Assembly (NCBI RefSeq): GCF_003254395.2
Contig: NC_037647.1
Span: 11,536,050-11,600,049, forward strand
Source of the DNA: Apis mellifera
Taxonomy: Eukaryota; Arthropoda; Insecta; Hymenoptera; Apidae
Direction of reading: 5' to 3'
Length of the DNA stretch: 64,000 bases
Position 1 is the first letter of the stretch. The number at the start of each line of letters is the position of its first letter. The notes below the pieces were generated by a model. That model was not told where the DNA came from. It saw only the letters and a program-made list of their open reading frames with translations, and did no database searches. The position numbers and the translations under genes are program-made. Below are positions 32,280 to 44,010 of this stretch, one piece after another.

Positions 32280-33590
32280 GTTCGAGGCTGCTTAAGCTCA
32301 TTAACGACCGAAAATCAATCGGGCCTTTCAAGAATTCTATTCGGCCCGGTTGAAAAGAATATTATTATTGGAAGCGTGGCGCCTAATTATTCATCGCTCC
32401 GCTCGTTTTCCCGTTGGAAAACTGGATTACGAGATCCTCCTCCTCCTCCTCCTTCTCCTCCCCCCCTGGTGAGAGAAAGAGTAACGTAACCTTGGCTCGC
32501 GGTATCCGGTCGAGCTTCCACAACGAATATTGAAAAAAAAGAGAAGAAAAGAGACGAGCTGTGCATTAATTACTTTCACCCCATCCGAGACCTCCTGCCG
32601 AGAATTTTCTTCACGAGAGTGAAGAATTTTTTAATGTAAACCCGTTTTGTATATTTTATCTTCTCGCCTCCCCCTTGTTTTCGACCTTTGTCGGCTGAAG
32701 AAAAAGAGAAGAAGCGATCAAATTCGTTGCTTTCCTTGCCTTCTAGCTCATTTTTCGTTTTTTCTTTTAAGAGAAATAACAACGACAAGAATAATAATAA
32801 AAATTTGGCCTCGCCTCGTACGAGAAATTCACGCGTTTTATCGACGCGTTTTTTTATCGATTTATCGTAAGGAAGAAAAAGTGCGCGTAAAAAACTGTCC
32901 TCGAGGCGGAGGAGAAAAGGAAAAGAAAAGAAAAGAAAGGGAGAGAAGGAAAGGAGAACGATATAGGAGGGGAATATAAAATTTCAGAAAGGGATGAACC
33001 GCGTTGAAAGAAAAAAAGCGCGTTTTTCTTTCTTTTTTTTCTCTTTTTTTTTTCCGAAGGTACGCGGTTCTTTGATCGGAATCTCTCTCGGTCGGTAAAG
33101 GAGAGAGAGAGAGACCAGGTAAAGGAAGATCGAGTTTTGACAGGAAGGCGAGCTGTGACGTAACAATTTGAGATGAGGCGAGCAAAAGCGCGACCACTCG
33201 AGAGAGGAGTGTGGCAAGGGAGGAGTGAAGGGGGGAGGGGCGAAGAAAATTTGATACGTTTCCGTTAGAAACAGCTGAATCCTATTGATAGATCCATCTT
33301 TGTTTTTCCATAAATCCTTCCTATCCTATTTGGAAAAGCCTTCTTTCCCGCTAAAGGGTGTTAAAACTTTTACGGCTGCTGTTTATTTAGCGGTTAAAAA
33401 AAACATTTTTCTTTTATTCCTTTCAACGTTTCCTTCATAAGAGACGCGCATTACTTTATTATATCGACGTTGCGTACATCTCTGCTCGCCCAACGCGCTT
33501 CCAGGTGCCGCATAGTTTTGTGGGCTGTAAAAAAAAAAAAAAGTATACCACGCGTATACCGTGCGCTTTTTAACTAAAATTGAGTAAATT
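32280..33590. other. Non-coding DNA with C/T and GA tracts
   Basis: (CCT)n lies at 32432-32462, AAGAG-rich sequence at 32530-32555 and GAAAAG repeats at 32910-32960. (GA)n lies at 33098-33114 and an A-run at 33528-33542. Overlapping frames at 32576-33217 reflect these tracts, and no gene is called. Confidence 0.45.
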
Positions 33591-34075
33591 ATTCTTAAAT
33601 ATTACTATATATTCCTTATACATTTGTTCATTTTGTAGGCTTTTTTTTACATTTCAACTATTATTTATTATATAAATAAAATTAACTCGATTGTTCATTG
33701 TTTACTTGAATAATTTGCAGTTACAGTTGGTTTCGCTTCTTATTCCATTCGACGAACAGACTTTACACGCTTTTTTGTCGGCAATTTCTTCTCGCCTTCT
33801 CCTTTTATTGCCTCGCGTGTTTTTTTTTTATTGCTCGAGTCGTCGATCGAGTCGAGAAAACGTCGAAAGTATTAAAATATTACTATGCATTTCTTGTACA
33901 TATATTTTTAATATTTGTAACAACTTTTTTAACATTTTAACTATTATTTATTATATAAATAAAATTAAATCGATCGATTATTATTTACTTTACTTAAACT
34001 CTGTCGACGAACTGACCTTTTTTGTCGATTATTGCTTCGAGTGTTTGTTTACTTTCTCGAGTCGTCGAGACAAAA
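33590..34075. repeat. Diverged tandem duplication, ~286-bp spacing
   Basis: The word ACTATTATTTATTATATAAA lies at about 33657 and 33940. It is preceded by TATTACTAT(A/G)(T/C)AT(T/A) and followed by TAAAATTAA(C/A)TCGAT, then (G)TCGACGAAC(A/T)GAC, GTCG and TTGC. The two copies have diverged and the second is shorter. They are non-coding. Confidence 0.65.
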
Positions 34076-34172
34076 AAGACAATAAAACGAGATATCTCCC
34101 TGGCCACAAAATTGGGTTTGCCGTCTAACGAAATATTTCTATTCGAGATACATTTATTTTAAGATACTTTTA

Positions 34173-34480
34173 TTATTGGGACCAAGAAGTATCTATCGTG
34201 GGAAATTCCAGGATTTTTCGCGAAGCGTAAAGAAGGATGAATAGTGAAAAGGCGGAGATGGGTCCGAAAATTTTAATATTTTCCCACAGGAGCGAAGGAG
34301 CTGTCACTTCGTTGAAAGTGAAACCCCGTATACCTGGAAAAATTTCACCAGCTTTGAAATTTGAAAAATCTACATTCCGTTCACGATATTGTATTCTTAA
34401 TTTATATAAGAATACATTATTCGATGTTTCGTCGATGAGAATAATTCTCACGAATCCATCCACCTTCGATTTCATTATTT
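34173..34480. other. Segment open on both strands, coding-like
   Basis: The minus frame at 34173-34475 reads NFKAGEIFPGIRGFTFNEVT, then SLLWENIKIFGPIS. The plus frame starting at 34237 reads MGPKILIFSHRSEGAVTSLK, then VKPRIPGKISPALKFEKSTF. Both have globular-looking composition. The plus frame continues to 34869 (210 codons), but after about residue 70 it becomes AT-derived Phe/Ser/Ile sequence. The word TTTTTCCAG|GT on the minus strand and TTTTCCCACAG|G on the plus strand both resemble splice acceptors. It could be an exon on either strand or a fossil; no family recognised. Confidence 0.18.
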
Positions 34481-35600
34481 CTTTCCTATTTTTTTCTCAT
34501 TGCTTTATATTCCATTTCATTAATTCTCAAATTTTATCCTTAAACTATCTTTCTTCTCAATATTCTATCTCACATTATTTTATCGATTCTACGTTTCATC
34601 CTACACCTTTCAATCTTTCCTCGTTGGACATTCCGTTATCGCTATTTTCACCGATTCAACTCGAAGAGGGCGCGTCGTTTCCCGAATCTCTTTTCCCAAA
34701 ACAACGATTCCGCTTTCTATTGGCAGAGGAAGAAAAAGGAATCTCGAGGAGGGGGTACGGCGCGAATAAAGCCGCTTCGTTATTCGAGGTAAGTTCTCGA
34801 GGCTCCCTGGCCCTCGAACGGCTCCTCGCCTCCTTCGGGGCCCTCGTAAACCCAGACGCAAATAAATAATTTCTCGCGCGTGCCTCCCTCCCTCCCTCCC
34901 CTCGAGCTCTCGTGCACCGAGATTAGACGATTAACGTCCAGCCCCTGTCGACAGCCGGCCAGATATGCAAAGTTTCTCTTCTCTGCGAAAAAAAGAACAC
35001 GGATTCCCTCCAAGCTATCGCGACGGGAATACCAAAACACTGCGCCGCCTCCTTTTCTCTCTTTCCTCCTCTCCCATCCCATCTGTCTTTCCTTCTCTCG
35101 TACACCCCTCGTGGAAACCCTCCTTTTCCTCGGAATTATGGAAATCTCTCTCTCTTTCTCTCTCCCTTTCTCCTCTCTCTCTCTCTCTTTCCTCGACTCG
35201 ACTCGATCGTCAGATTTCGTCGATAGCATCGTGGAACAGTTTGTCCAACATTTGCTCTCAGCACATTGTACACAGTTATTATACACGACGAATACATACG
35301 GCGTTCGGGAAAGATAGTTTCGATCGTGGTATCGATTGAAATTCCGCTGCGACACGCGTCCTCGGCGGCGAACTCTCGTATTAATGAGAGATTAGGGGAG
35401 GGGGGAGGAGAGCAGAGGAAGGCTGCGCGGCGGGAGGGGAGGGGAAGAGGGAAGAGGGTGGGGGAAGGTTTCAAATGCGGCACACGAACGTGTAATAAAT
35501 GGAACGTTCCTGGATTGTTAATCAAATCTCTCGCGTTGATACGCATGCGCGTGTGGGGTGAGGAGCGTAATAATAATCGTAGGTGTATCGAATTCGTCTA
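34480..35600. other. Non-coding DNA, CT-rich and GC-mixed
   Basis: The 34790-35000 part is GC-rich and includes GAGGTAAGTTC (a strong splice-donor match on the plus strand near 34788). (CT)n tracts run through 35145-35200, followed by G-rich sequence at 35390-35470. The many 60-190-codon frames on both strands come from these purine/pyrimidine tracts. Confidence 0.35.
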
Positions 35601-35859
35601 ATCGGTCTAAATTAGTTTACGTTTTACCAATCGGTGATAATAATAATTCGCATATATTAACGATTTCTTGATTTTCGCGCGCATTCGATATTTCCGTTAT
35701 TTTATTAATCGATTCGAAACGTCTTAGTCTAAACGTATATATATATATATTTTTCAATTTTATTCTTAATGTTTGACATTCATATCGCGATGTAATTATT
35801 TTATTAATCTTAAATCGTACTCTTCGATTTTTCCTTATCATTGAACACGTATATTCGAT

Positions 35860-37660
35860 GTTATTATTTTATTAATTCAACGTTTCATCTTAAATCGTAT
35901 CTTTCAATTTTTCCTTGTCATTGAACATGTACGTTCCATGTCGATTATTTTATTTATTCGTTTATAACGTTTTATCTTAAATCGTATCTTTCAATTTTTC
36001 CTTGTTACTGAACATGTTCGATGTCGATTATTTTATTAATTCAACGTTTCATCTTAAATACTTTTTTCCTCAATGTTTGATACTTATTACTTCGTTTCAT
36101 TATTTTATTAGTTCAACCTTTCATCTTAAATCATACCTTTTGATTTTTTGATACTTTTCAAGCATTGGACACTTATATATCATTTTATTATTTTATTAAT
36201 TCAACGTTTCATCTTAAATCATACCTTTCGATTTTTTCTCACCATTGAACTACTATATTTAATTTTATTATTTTATTAATTCAACGTTTCATCTTAAATC
36301 ATACTTTTCGATTTTTTCTCAACGTTGGACACATTATTTCGTTTCATTATTTTATTAATTCAATGTTAAACCATAGCTTTCAATTTTTTGAATATCTTTT
36401 AAACATTGGACATTTATATTTCATTTTATTATTTTATTAATTCAACGTTTCATCTTAAACCATAGTTTTCAATTTTTGAATACTTTTCAAGCATTGGATA
36501 TTTATATTTCATTTCATTAATTTATTAACGTTTATTAATTCAAAATTCATTTAAATTTTTCATTTTAAATCATAATCATCATCTTTCGATTTTTTCTTTA
36601 CTATTTTATACATTTTTTTTTTTTATCAATGAACCACTATATTTCATTTCATTAATTTATTAATTCAACGTTTCATCTTAAATCATACCTTTCAATTTTT
36701 TTTCAATGAACCACTATATTTAATTTCATTAATTTATTAATTCAACGTTTCATCCTAAACCATAGCTTTCAATTTTTGAATACTTTTCAAGCATTGGACA
36801 TTTATATTTCATTTCATTAATTTATTAATGTTTATTAATTCAACGTTTCATTTTAAATCATAATCATCATCTTTCGATTTTTTACTATTTTATACATTTT
36901 TTTTTTTTTACCAATGAATCACTATATTTCATTTCATTAATTTATTAATTCAACGTTTCATCCTAAACCATAGCTTTCAATTTTTGAATACTTTTCAAGC
37001 ATTGGACATTTATATTTCATTTCATTAATTTATTAACGTTTATTAATTCAACGTTTCATTTTAAATCATAATCATTATCTTTCGATTTTTTCTTTACTAT
37101 TTTATACATTTTTTTTTTTTTTTACCAATGAATCACTATATTTCATTTCATTAATTTATTAATTCAACGTTTCATCCTAAACCATAGCTTTCAATTTTTG
37201 AATACTTTTCAAGCATTGGACATTTATATTTCATTTCATTAATTTATTAACGTTTATTAATTCAACGTTTCATTTTAAATCATAATCATCATCTTTCGAT
37301 TTTTTACTATTTTATACATTTTTTTTTTTTTTACCAATGAATCACTATATTTCATTTCATTAATTTATTAATTCAACGTTTCATCCTAAACCATAGCTTT
37401 CAATTTTTGAATACTTTTCAAGCATTGGACATTTATATTTCATTTCATTAATTTATTAACGTTTATTAATTCAACGTTTCATTTTAAATCATAATCATTA
37501 TCTTTCGATTTTTTCTTTACTATTTTATACATTTTTTTTTTTTTTTACCAATGAACCACTATATTTCATTTCATTAATTTACTAATTCAACGTTTCATCT
37601 TAAACCATAGCTTCTAATTTTTGGATACTTATACTTCATTTCATTATTTTATTAATTCAT
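35860..37660. repeat. AT-rich higher-order array, ~75-bp monomers in 199-224-bp units
   Basis: The left part (35860-36600) is a monomer array of TTTATTAATTCAACGTTTCA, TCTTAAATCATA and CTTTCGATTTTT with about 65-90-bp spacing. From about 36600 the monomers are organised into a larger unit with ATTTTTGAATACTTTTCAAG, CATTGGACATTTATATTTC, AATCATAATCAT and a T-run before ACCAATGAA. That ACCAATGAA word lies at 36910, 37134, 37333 and 37557 (spacings 224, 199, 224), with a variant at 36625. The alternating 224/199/224 pattern suggests a still larger two-unit repeat. No frame is open. Confidence 0.92.
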
Positions 37661-38400
37661 TTTCATCATTGAAAATAATTCACGTATCGGGAAATCGACA
37701 ATAAAATTTTTAAGCCACAGCTTTCAATTTTCCTCAGCATTGAAAATTTATTTTTACAAATTCATCACTGAAAATAATTCACAAATCGCAATTCGTATTT
37801 TAATTTTCCCTGAGAATCTGTTGAATCGAAGCTACGTTCGATTTCAGTATTTTATTAATTCAATCTTGAATTTTTTACTTTCAATTTTTCCTCAATGGAT
37901 CCTCATTTATATTCATTATTTTACAAACTCAACGTTTCTCATCGCCGAGAATAATGTACGCAATCGCAAGGAAAATAACTCGATCATACCTTTCGATATT
38001 TCCCCAACGTTATTCGATATTCCATTTCATTACTTCATTTTTTAATCGCGAATAATCGCGTGGAGGAGAGGGACGGCGCGATACGAGACACGAAAATTGA
38101 CGCAGATACGCGTGAAAGAGGAACGTTTGCGCAAAAAGATAAGAGAAACTCCGCCGTGTATTTGGATGGCGCGTGGCAAGGTGTCGTAGCGTTCGGGGAT
38201 CAGGGAAGGAAGAAACGGAGATAAGGGGGAAACGCCGGCCACTCCGTGAAATCGTGACTCCGATCCAACCAGATAAATCCTACATTCTTTCCCCTTCCCC
38301 TAAATATATACATACAAATATAAATAATTTCGAAGTCTGACGAAATACAATTTAATACGTGTGTATAAAAATAAATGACTAAATAAAACTGAGATACGTA
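37660..38400. other. AT-rich then mixed non-coding DNA
   Basis: Diverged array remnants run to about 38040. Mixed sequence with CpGs (38045-38270) and AT-rich sequence follow. No gene found. Confidence 0.45.
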
Positions 38401-38419
38401 TACGTATATTTAAAAATAA

Positions 38420-38840
38420 TCCCAGTAGCGTGAAAGAAACCGCGTGGCGGCGCTCGTTACAACGTTACCGTTCGCCAGATATACCAATATTTGCGAAGAA
38501 TCGAGTATCTCTCTCTCTCCCTTTATAGGGAGATAGAGATAAAGCGCGCGTGGGCGTACTGCGAAGCGTACACGGCGTTTCTTATTCCCGATGCATCGAC
38601 TAGAGTGGTGGGGGGGGGGAGGCACGAAGCGCTGCGCCGCGGCGCGGCGCGCCGGTTGAACAGCTTGCGCAGTTTACTGCGTGTGGGATTTACTAATTTC
38701 TGGAAGAGGACTGGAAACGGCACGAGACTGGAACGATCGTCACGAATGCCATCTCACGGACGGTGGCGGTAGCAGAATGGAGGAGGGGGGGGGGATCCGC
38801 TAATGTCGAGGAGAGGCGGGAGGGGGTGGGGGATCGCGAG
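38420..38840. other. GC/CpG-rich patch
   Basis: CpG and GCGC density is high (CTGCGCCGCGGCGCGGCGCG near 38630), with G-runs (38612-38620, 38785-38795). Frames on both strands are open only because of GC content. A promoter, 5' UTR or exon edge is possible but unsupported by a specific motif. Confidence 0.3.
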
Positions 38841-40080
38841 ACCTTGGACGGGCTGAAATTTCAATTTCACGAGAGAAGGATTCTGAAGAAATTTTTCAAA
38901 TGGCGGGAAGGGAGGGAATGGGCCGGGAATTCCTTTGGAATTTGCATAATGCGAGGTTTTTCGAGCGAGGCGAGGTTTTTCGCTCCGTCGTACATACGAT
39001 TTTCGTATCGATTTGTCGTTGGGAATAACTTTTCCAACGCGAATAAACCAACGTGAAAGTGAAACGGCACGCGAGAGGGGAGGAAATTGTTGATAAAGAG
39101 AGAGAGAGAGAGAGAGAAGAGAAAAATCATGGATATCTTAATACTCCGTTCCTTTAATGATTTTACGAGGGGGCACACGATGCTATATAGGGGTAATTTG
39201 CATAAACTATTTATAGCTAGGGGCAGTGATTCGTATCGTATCTTTTTGATACAGAAATTACATGTAATCTGAGGCAATCATCGGCATGAATATTAAAGGA
39301 ATGTAAAGGATAGCTGAAAGGTATTTAATACTTTAATATTTTCACCGTCTACTTATCGTTCTCGTTATTCTCGTGTTGTTGCTTAAAACTAGTAGTTTTA
39401 ACAAAGTGTTATAGAATCTTGAAACTATTATTACGCTTTAAACTGTTTACATTCGCGTTTTGATAATGGTAGCCATAATTATTTAACGTGTATTTTAAAA
39501 AACATTTTCTTTTTTATTAAAATTGATTAACGTTAAACACGAGAAAAAGATTAAAAAATTTCGTAAAACTTTATCAACTTGGAAAATATTGAACGATCGT
39601 ATCTCATTTAACGTACGCTCGTTTGCTTGATAAATTGGTTGATCAGGGAGGGATCGATTAAACCAGGTTAATTAATCGTCGAGAACGAATTCGAATTTTT
39701 TATCCAAATATAAATAAATAATTCGTGATCGATCGTTTATACGATATATTTCAGCCCGTTCCAGTCGAGTACAAATAATAAAAAAATCGATAACGAGCAA
39801 ACACTTTATTATTATTAATAATATACAATCCGTACACAACGATGACTGTCAAATTCAACAGCATCGAAGATTCGTCGAATTTTATACGAACTTCATTCTT
39901 CTGTTACGAAGATCTTGTTCCGCGCGATAGTATGGATCCGTCAAAGCGAGAAGTGACGAAATCTTTTTAGCGTGTTCCACCGAAAAAGTCTTCCGATTCG
40001 AAGCATTCGTGTGTATTCCGTTTTACGAGATAGCTCCGACAGATAGCCGCGTTTCCTGCTGAGAAATGAAAGGAGACGCG
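38840..40080. other. Non-coding DNA
   Basis: A purine-rich stretch lies at 38870-38930 and (GA)n at 39098-39120. 39300-39960 is AT-rich. Nothing coding or repeated was found beyond the microsatellite. Confidence 0.45.
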
Positions 40081-40084
40081 TTTA

Positions 40085-40350
40085 CGGTTGAGCAAATGGT
40101 TGGAAAGAGAGAGAGAGAGAGAGGTCGAAAGAAAAACCGGGGGAAAGAAGAGAGAGAGAGAGAGAGGTGGAGATAAAAAAAGAGGAAAGGAAAAAGCACG
40201 ACGGGGCAGGGAAGGTAACAACGAGCCGATTCAACGACCAAACCCTCGCTCTTACACCTTCTTCCTTTCCTCCCCCTCCCCTCGCTTCGGTCCCCGCACT
40301 TTTTCCCCCCTCCTTTTTTTTTTCCTTCTTTTTTTCCCGAACAAACATCG
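40085..40350. repeat. GA-rich then CT-rich tract
   Basis: (GA)n runs at 40106-40122 and 40150-40166 are followed by purine-rich sequence and then C/T-rich sequence with a T-run at 40314-40322. The 171-codon plus frame 40088-40603 begins inside the GA repeat (Glu/Arg) and is rejected as a gene. Confidence 0.7.
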
Positions 40351-40359
40351 AGCGGTATC

Positions 40360-40880
40360 TACACCCGCGCGACTAGAGGCGGCAAGTTGGCGCGAGGCCA
40401 AGATAGCACGTGCCTTCACGCACCGGTATTACACCGTTCTTCTACCAACGATCGATACTAATTATTACAACGAACGAAGGGATACGGTTGAAATAACCAT
40501 AGCTTCGAACCTTCTTCTCCTCGCGTTACATTTTTTTTTTTTCTTGTTTCGCTCAACACACGATTTTTGTAACACGTTTCTCGTTTATTACTTAAGAGGA
40601 TAAAGATATTGGAGAACGAGCAGTCGAACGATAACGCGAACGAAACGAAATGATAGTTATTAACGAAAGGAAGTAACGATATTTATCGTAACGCAAGATG
40701 CGGCAATTTGGATCTGGACTGGTCGATAGAATAAAAGGCGTTATAATAACTGCGGTTCGTCGGAAGTCGATTTCGACGGTGTGTGGTGGGATAAACGTTG
40801 GCAACGGATCGAATTATTATTATCGATTTACGAGGCACGCGATGATCCACGAATACGAATACGAAAACAAGGGAGCGTTA
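40360..40880. other. Non-coding DNA
   Basis: Mixed sequence with a T-run at 40530-40541. Short opposed frames lack any domain. No feature called. Confidence 0.4.
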
Positions 40881-41190
40881 CTTTAACCTCCGCGTTACAA
40901 TGTTGGGTACGATCGGTTTCTCGTGCAAACTGATATTTATGGTGGCCCTCGTGGTGTGGAGGGTTTGCACATTACGGCGCGGAGTGCGTGAGCGCAAACC
41001 ATAATCCGTGGCCGGAATGGTATCGCTTTGCTACGTGAGAAGTAATTGAAGGGTGTCGGTACACTTTTGCACGCCGGGTCAGCCGTGTTAACGATCCCTC
41101 GGCCAAATATTAAAGATCGTTGCCGCGAAATTAAATTTCCTTTTCCGACGTCCTTGACACATTGCCTCGTTTGCGTCGCGGTGGGAAACG
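40880..41190. promoter_or_regulatory. Non-repetitive mixed-GC block, possible regulatory element
   Basis: This ~300-bp block of balanced composition is free of simple repeats. It contains TTTATGGTGGCCC, GGGTTTGCACATT and GCGCAAACCATAAT. The last two include AACCA/TGGTT-like cores in opposite orientation, as bound by Runt-class factors. It reads like a conserved enhancer but could equally be unconstrained; an alignment is needed. Confidence 0.18.
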
Positions 41191-42900
41191 AGAATGATCG
41201 CGAGTTGAAAAACCGTTACTCTCTTTACCCTCGCCTTCATCATCTTTTCGGTACTTTTATTGGCGAGCAAACGAATACTTGGGCGGCCGTAACCGTAAAA
41301 AACTGGAACCTATTAAAATAAATGGGACGAACGCGTGCCTAACGACACCTTATCTTTTATGGTTTTTTAGAGAGCTCGAGAGCAAAACTTGGCGAACGAA
41401 GCTCTCGGTGAAAATTTCACGATGCGCGGTTGCCAGATTATCCTTGTACGTATTCGCCGTTGGATTCACAATCCCTTCTGCATTTTTTTGTATCCACGAA
41501 ACGACTCGCCGCGTTCGAACGATTTCAACAGCGATCTCGGATTCCGGACGGATTCGAAATCCTTGCAGACGATGATTTTATGGTCTAATGGCTGATCGAT
41601 CTCGATCTCTTTTTCACACCGTGTGGAACTAATAGTGAATTCTTTTCTCATAATCTCGCGTGAAAATTAGAAGAAGGACCTTTTTCTTCCCTCGAAAAAA
41701 TGTTCGGTTAATAATTGGGAGAAATTGTGGACGGATAGCGAGATTATGGTTATTGCGGACGCGAGGCACGCGTTTCCTCGTGCGTTCGTGACTCGTGCAA
41801 GTGCTTAAGTAGCGTTCGAGCGGCACGGTCACCTGCCTTCACGCTGGAGTGACTTGTAAATCACTCCACCGAAACTAGGGTACGTGCCGGCGAGGCGGAC
41901 AAAGAAAAACCACGAAAAAAGGAGGAGGGAAAAACTGATGCTTAATCGAGACGAAACAACGGATTGGACGACAAACTAAATCCTCCTTTCGTCTCTTGCC
42001 CCGCGTCGCTGATCGTTTCAAAAATAATTTCGATCGATATACTACAATTATTCGAAACGAGAAGAAAATATATGCAATGATAAGATGATTTGGTATCCTT
42101 AAATTAATAAATGGGACGAAATGGGTGAAATAATTTAAATTTAAACGCGTTAAATTAAATATCGCGTGCTCTCGAGATCGAATAGAGGGAGTTCAAGGAC
42201 AGGAAAGAATCGTTTACCGATCGTCCTTGACACTGGTGAACGGAATCGTATTTTGGTGAGCGTGCGTAGGAGTGTGGCGTTCGGGAGGCGAGTTGTACGC
42301 GAAGGGTTTCTTTTGTCGGTGCACGAAGTCGAAGCACGCGTGCTGCACGTGCCTTGTTGCAGACGTGACTCGGTCACCATTTCGTCTTATATTTAGTTAA
42401 CCGTCTTATTTTTCCTCCCTGAAAAACAAAGCGGTCGCGCTCTTACGCCTGTCCGAGCTTGAAATCGCATCGGTACACCGAACAACTGTGACCTAAATAT
42501 CTCGTTTAATATTTTCTCTCCTCTTTCCACCCTCTCTCTCTCTCTCATTCGGCGTTTCAAATATTTTTTATTTCGAGTTTTTATTTCACGAGTTTTTAAT
42601 CGTACCAGAAGACAGAAGATAAAACTTACGGGATTAAAATTCGAATCCTGATTCCAATGTGATTTCCTTGTATCCACATTGTTTTTCCCCCCCGTTTACT
42701 TTAATCGGGATTATCCCGAGTACAGCTGTCTCCTCCTGGTTGCTCGTCCTGATTATCTTCAAATTCCTCTCGGCTTATATCCTGGGTATCGAGTTTTCGA
42801 CTTTTCTTTTTCTTTTCTTTTTTTCACGTACGATGCTTATACGTCGGATGCTCGCCGTATGCCAGAGTGGACCACCAGATGGTCCACGATCGTCCGCTGC
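41190..42900. other. Non-coding DNA, mixed composition
   Basis: There are short frames on both strands (41279-41651, 42150-42396, 42393-43194) without recognisable domains. (CT)n lies at 42535-42546. Composition is mixed-GC at 41380-41580, 41740-41930 and 42170-42370. No element recognised. Confidence 0.4.
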
Positions 42901-42914
42901 CCGCTCTGCCATCT

Positions 42915-44010
42915 GATGCCCAACTTTCGCATTGTTTCTCTCCGTCCATCGAATCGATCGCGAAATAAATTCTGCCAGTACGAAACGATTGTATATCGTG
43001 CATCATTGGGAAACGCAATTTCTTCCTTCTTTCCAGTTCTAATTCCAGTTTGTTCTCGCAATGATCCTGAAATGCGGAATGTAATAAGCGGGACCTCGAA
43101 TTTTTCGGTTAATTATTTCGCGCATGCGCGAATCATACGAAAACAGCGCGACACGTGGCAACAATGGGAGTATCTATCGGAAGAGAGTTTTTGATGCTCA
43201 ACTTTCGCATTGTTTCTCTCCGCCCATCGAATCGATCGCGAAATAAATTCTGCCAGTACGAAACGATTGTATATCGTGCATCGTTGAGAAACACAATTTC
43301 TTCCTTCTTTCCAGTTCTAATTCCAGTTTGTTCTCGCAATGATCCTGAAATGCGGAATGTAATAAGCGGGACCTCGAATTTTTCGGTTAATTATTTCGCG
43401 CATGCGCGAATCATACGAAAACAGCGCGACACGTGGCAACAATGGGAGTATCTATCGGAAGAGAGTTTTTGATGCTCAACTTTCGCATTGTTTCTCTCCG
43501 CCCATCGAATCGATCGCGAAATAAATTCTGCCAGTACGAAACGATTGTATATCGTGCATCGTTGAGAAACACAATTTTTTCCTTCTTTCCAGTTCTAATT
43601 CCAGTTTGTTCTCGCAATGATCCTGAAATACGGAATAGACGGGACCTCGAACTTTTCGATTAATTATTTCACGCATGCGCGAATCGTACGAAAACAGCGC
43701 GACACGTGGCAACAATGGGAGTATCTATCAGAAGAGAGTTTCTGATGCCCAACTTTCGCATTGTTTCTCTCCGCCCATCGAATCGATCGCGAAATAAATT
43801 CTGTCAGTACGAAACGATTGTATATCGTTAGGAAACGCAATTTCTTCCTCCTTTCCAGTTCTAATTCCAGTTTGTTCTCGCAATGATCCTGAAATATGGA
43901 ACGTACTAAGCGGGACCTCGAACTTTTCGGTTAATTATTTCGCGCATGCGCGAATCGTACGAAAACAGCGCGACGCGTGGCAACAATGGGAGTATCTATC
44001 GGAAGAGAGA
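42915..44010. repeat. 278-bp minisatellite, four copies
   Basis: Units beginning GATGC(C/T)CAACTTTCGCATTG start near 42915, 43193, 43471 and 43744, with lengths of about 278, 278, 273 and 266 bp. Each contains CCATCGAATCGATCGCG, TGCCAGTACGAAACGATTG, TTCCAGTTCTAATTCCAG, GGGACCTCGAA and the palindrome CGCGCATGCGCG. Each ends ATGGGAGTATCTATC. Copies 2 and 3 are nearly identical. Copies 3 and 4 have different small deletions (copy 4 lacks about 8 bp after GTATATCGT). Both strands stay open for 60-170 codons, but the deletions are not multiples of three and no constraint is visible. Confidence 0.95.

Noticed and set aside
34237..34869. 210-codon plus-strand frame as a complete gene
   Set aside because: Only the first third has balanced composition. 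The middle is AT-derived Phe/Ile/Ser and the end overlaps an opposing frame. No domain is recognised, so only the first segment is kept as a candidate.
42679..43472. Repeated plus- and minus-strand frames in the 278-bp array as a gene family
   Set aside because: The similarity among frames comes from DNA copy identity. Small deletions in copies 3 and 4 break the frames, and both strands are equally open.
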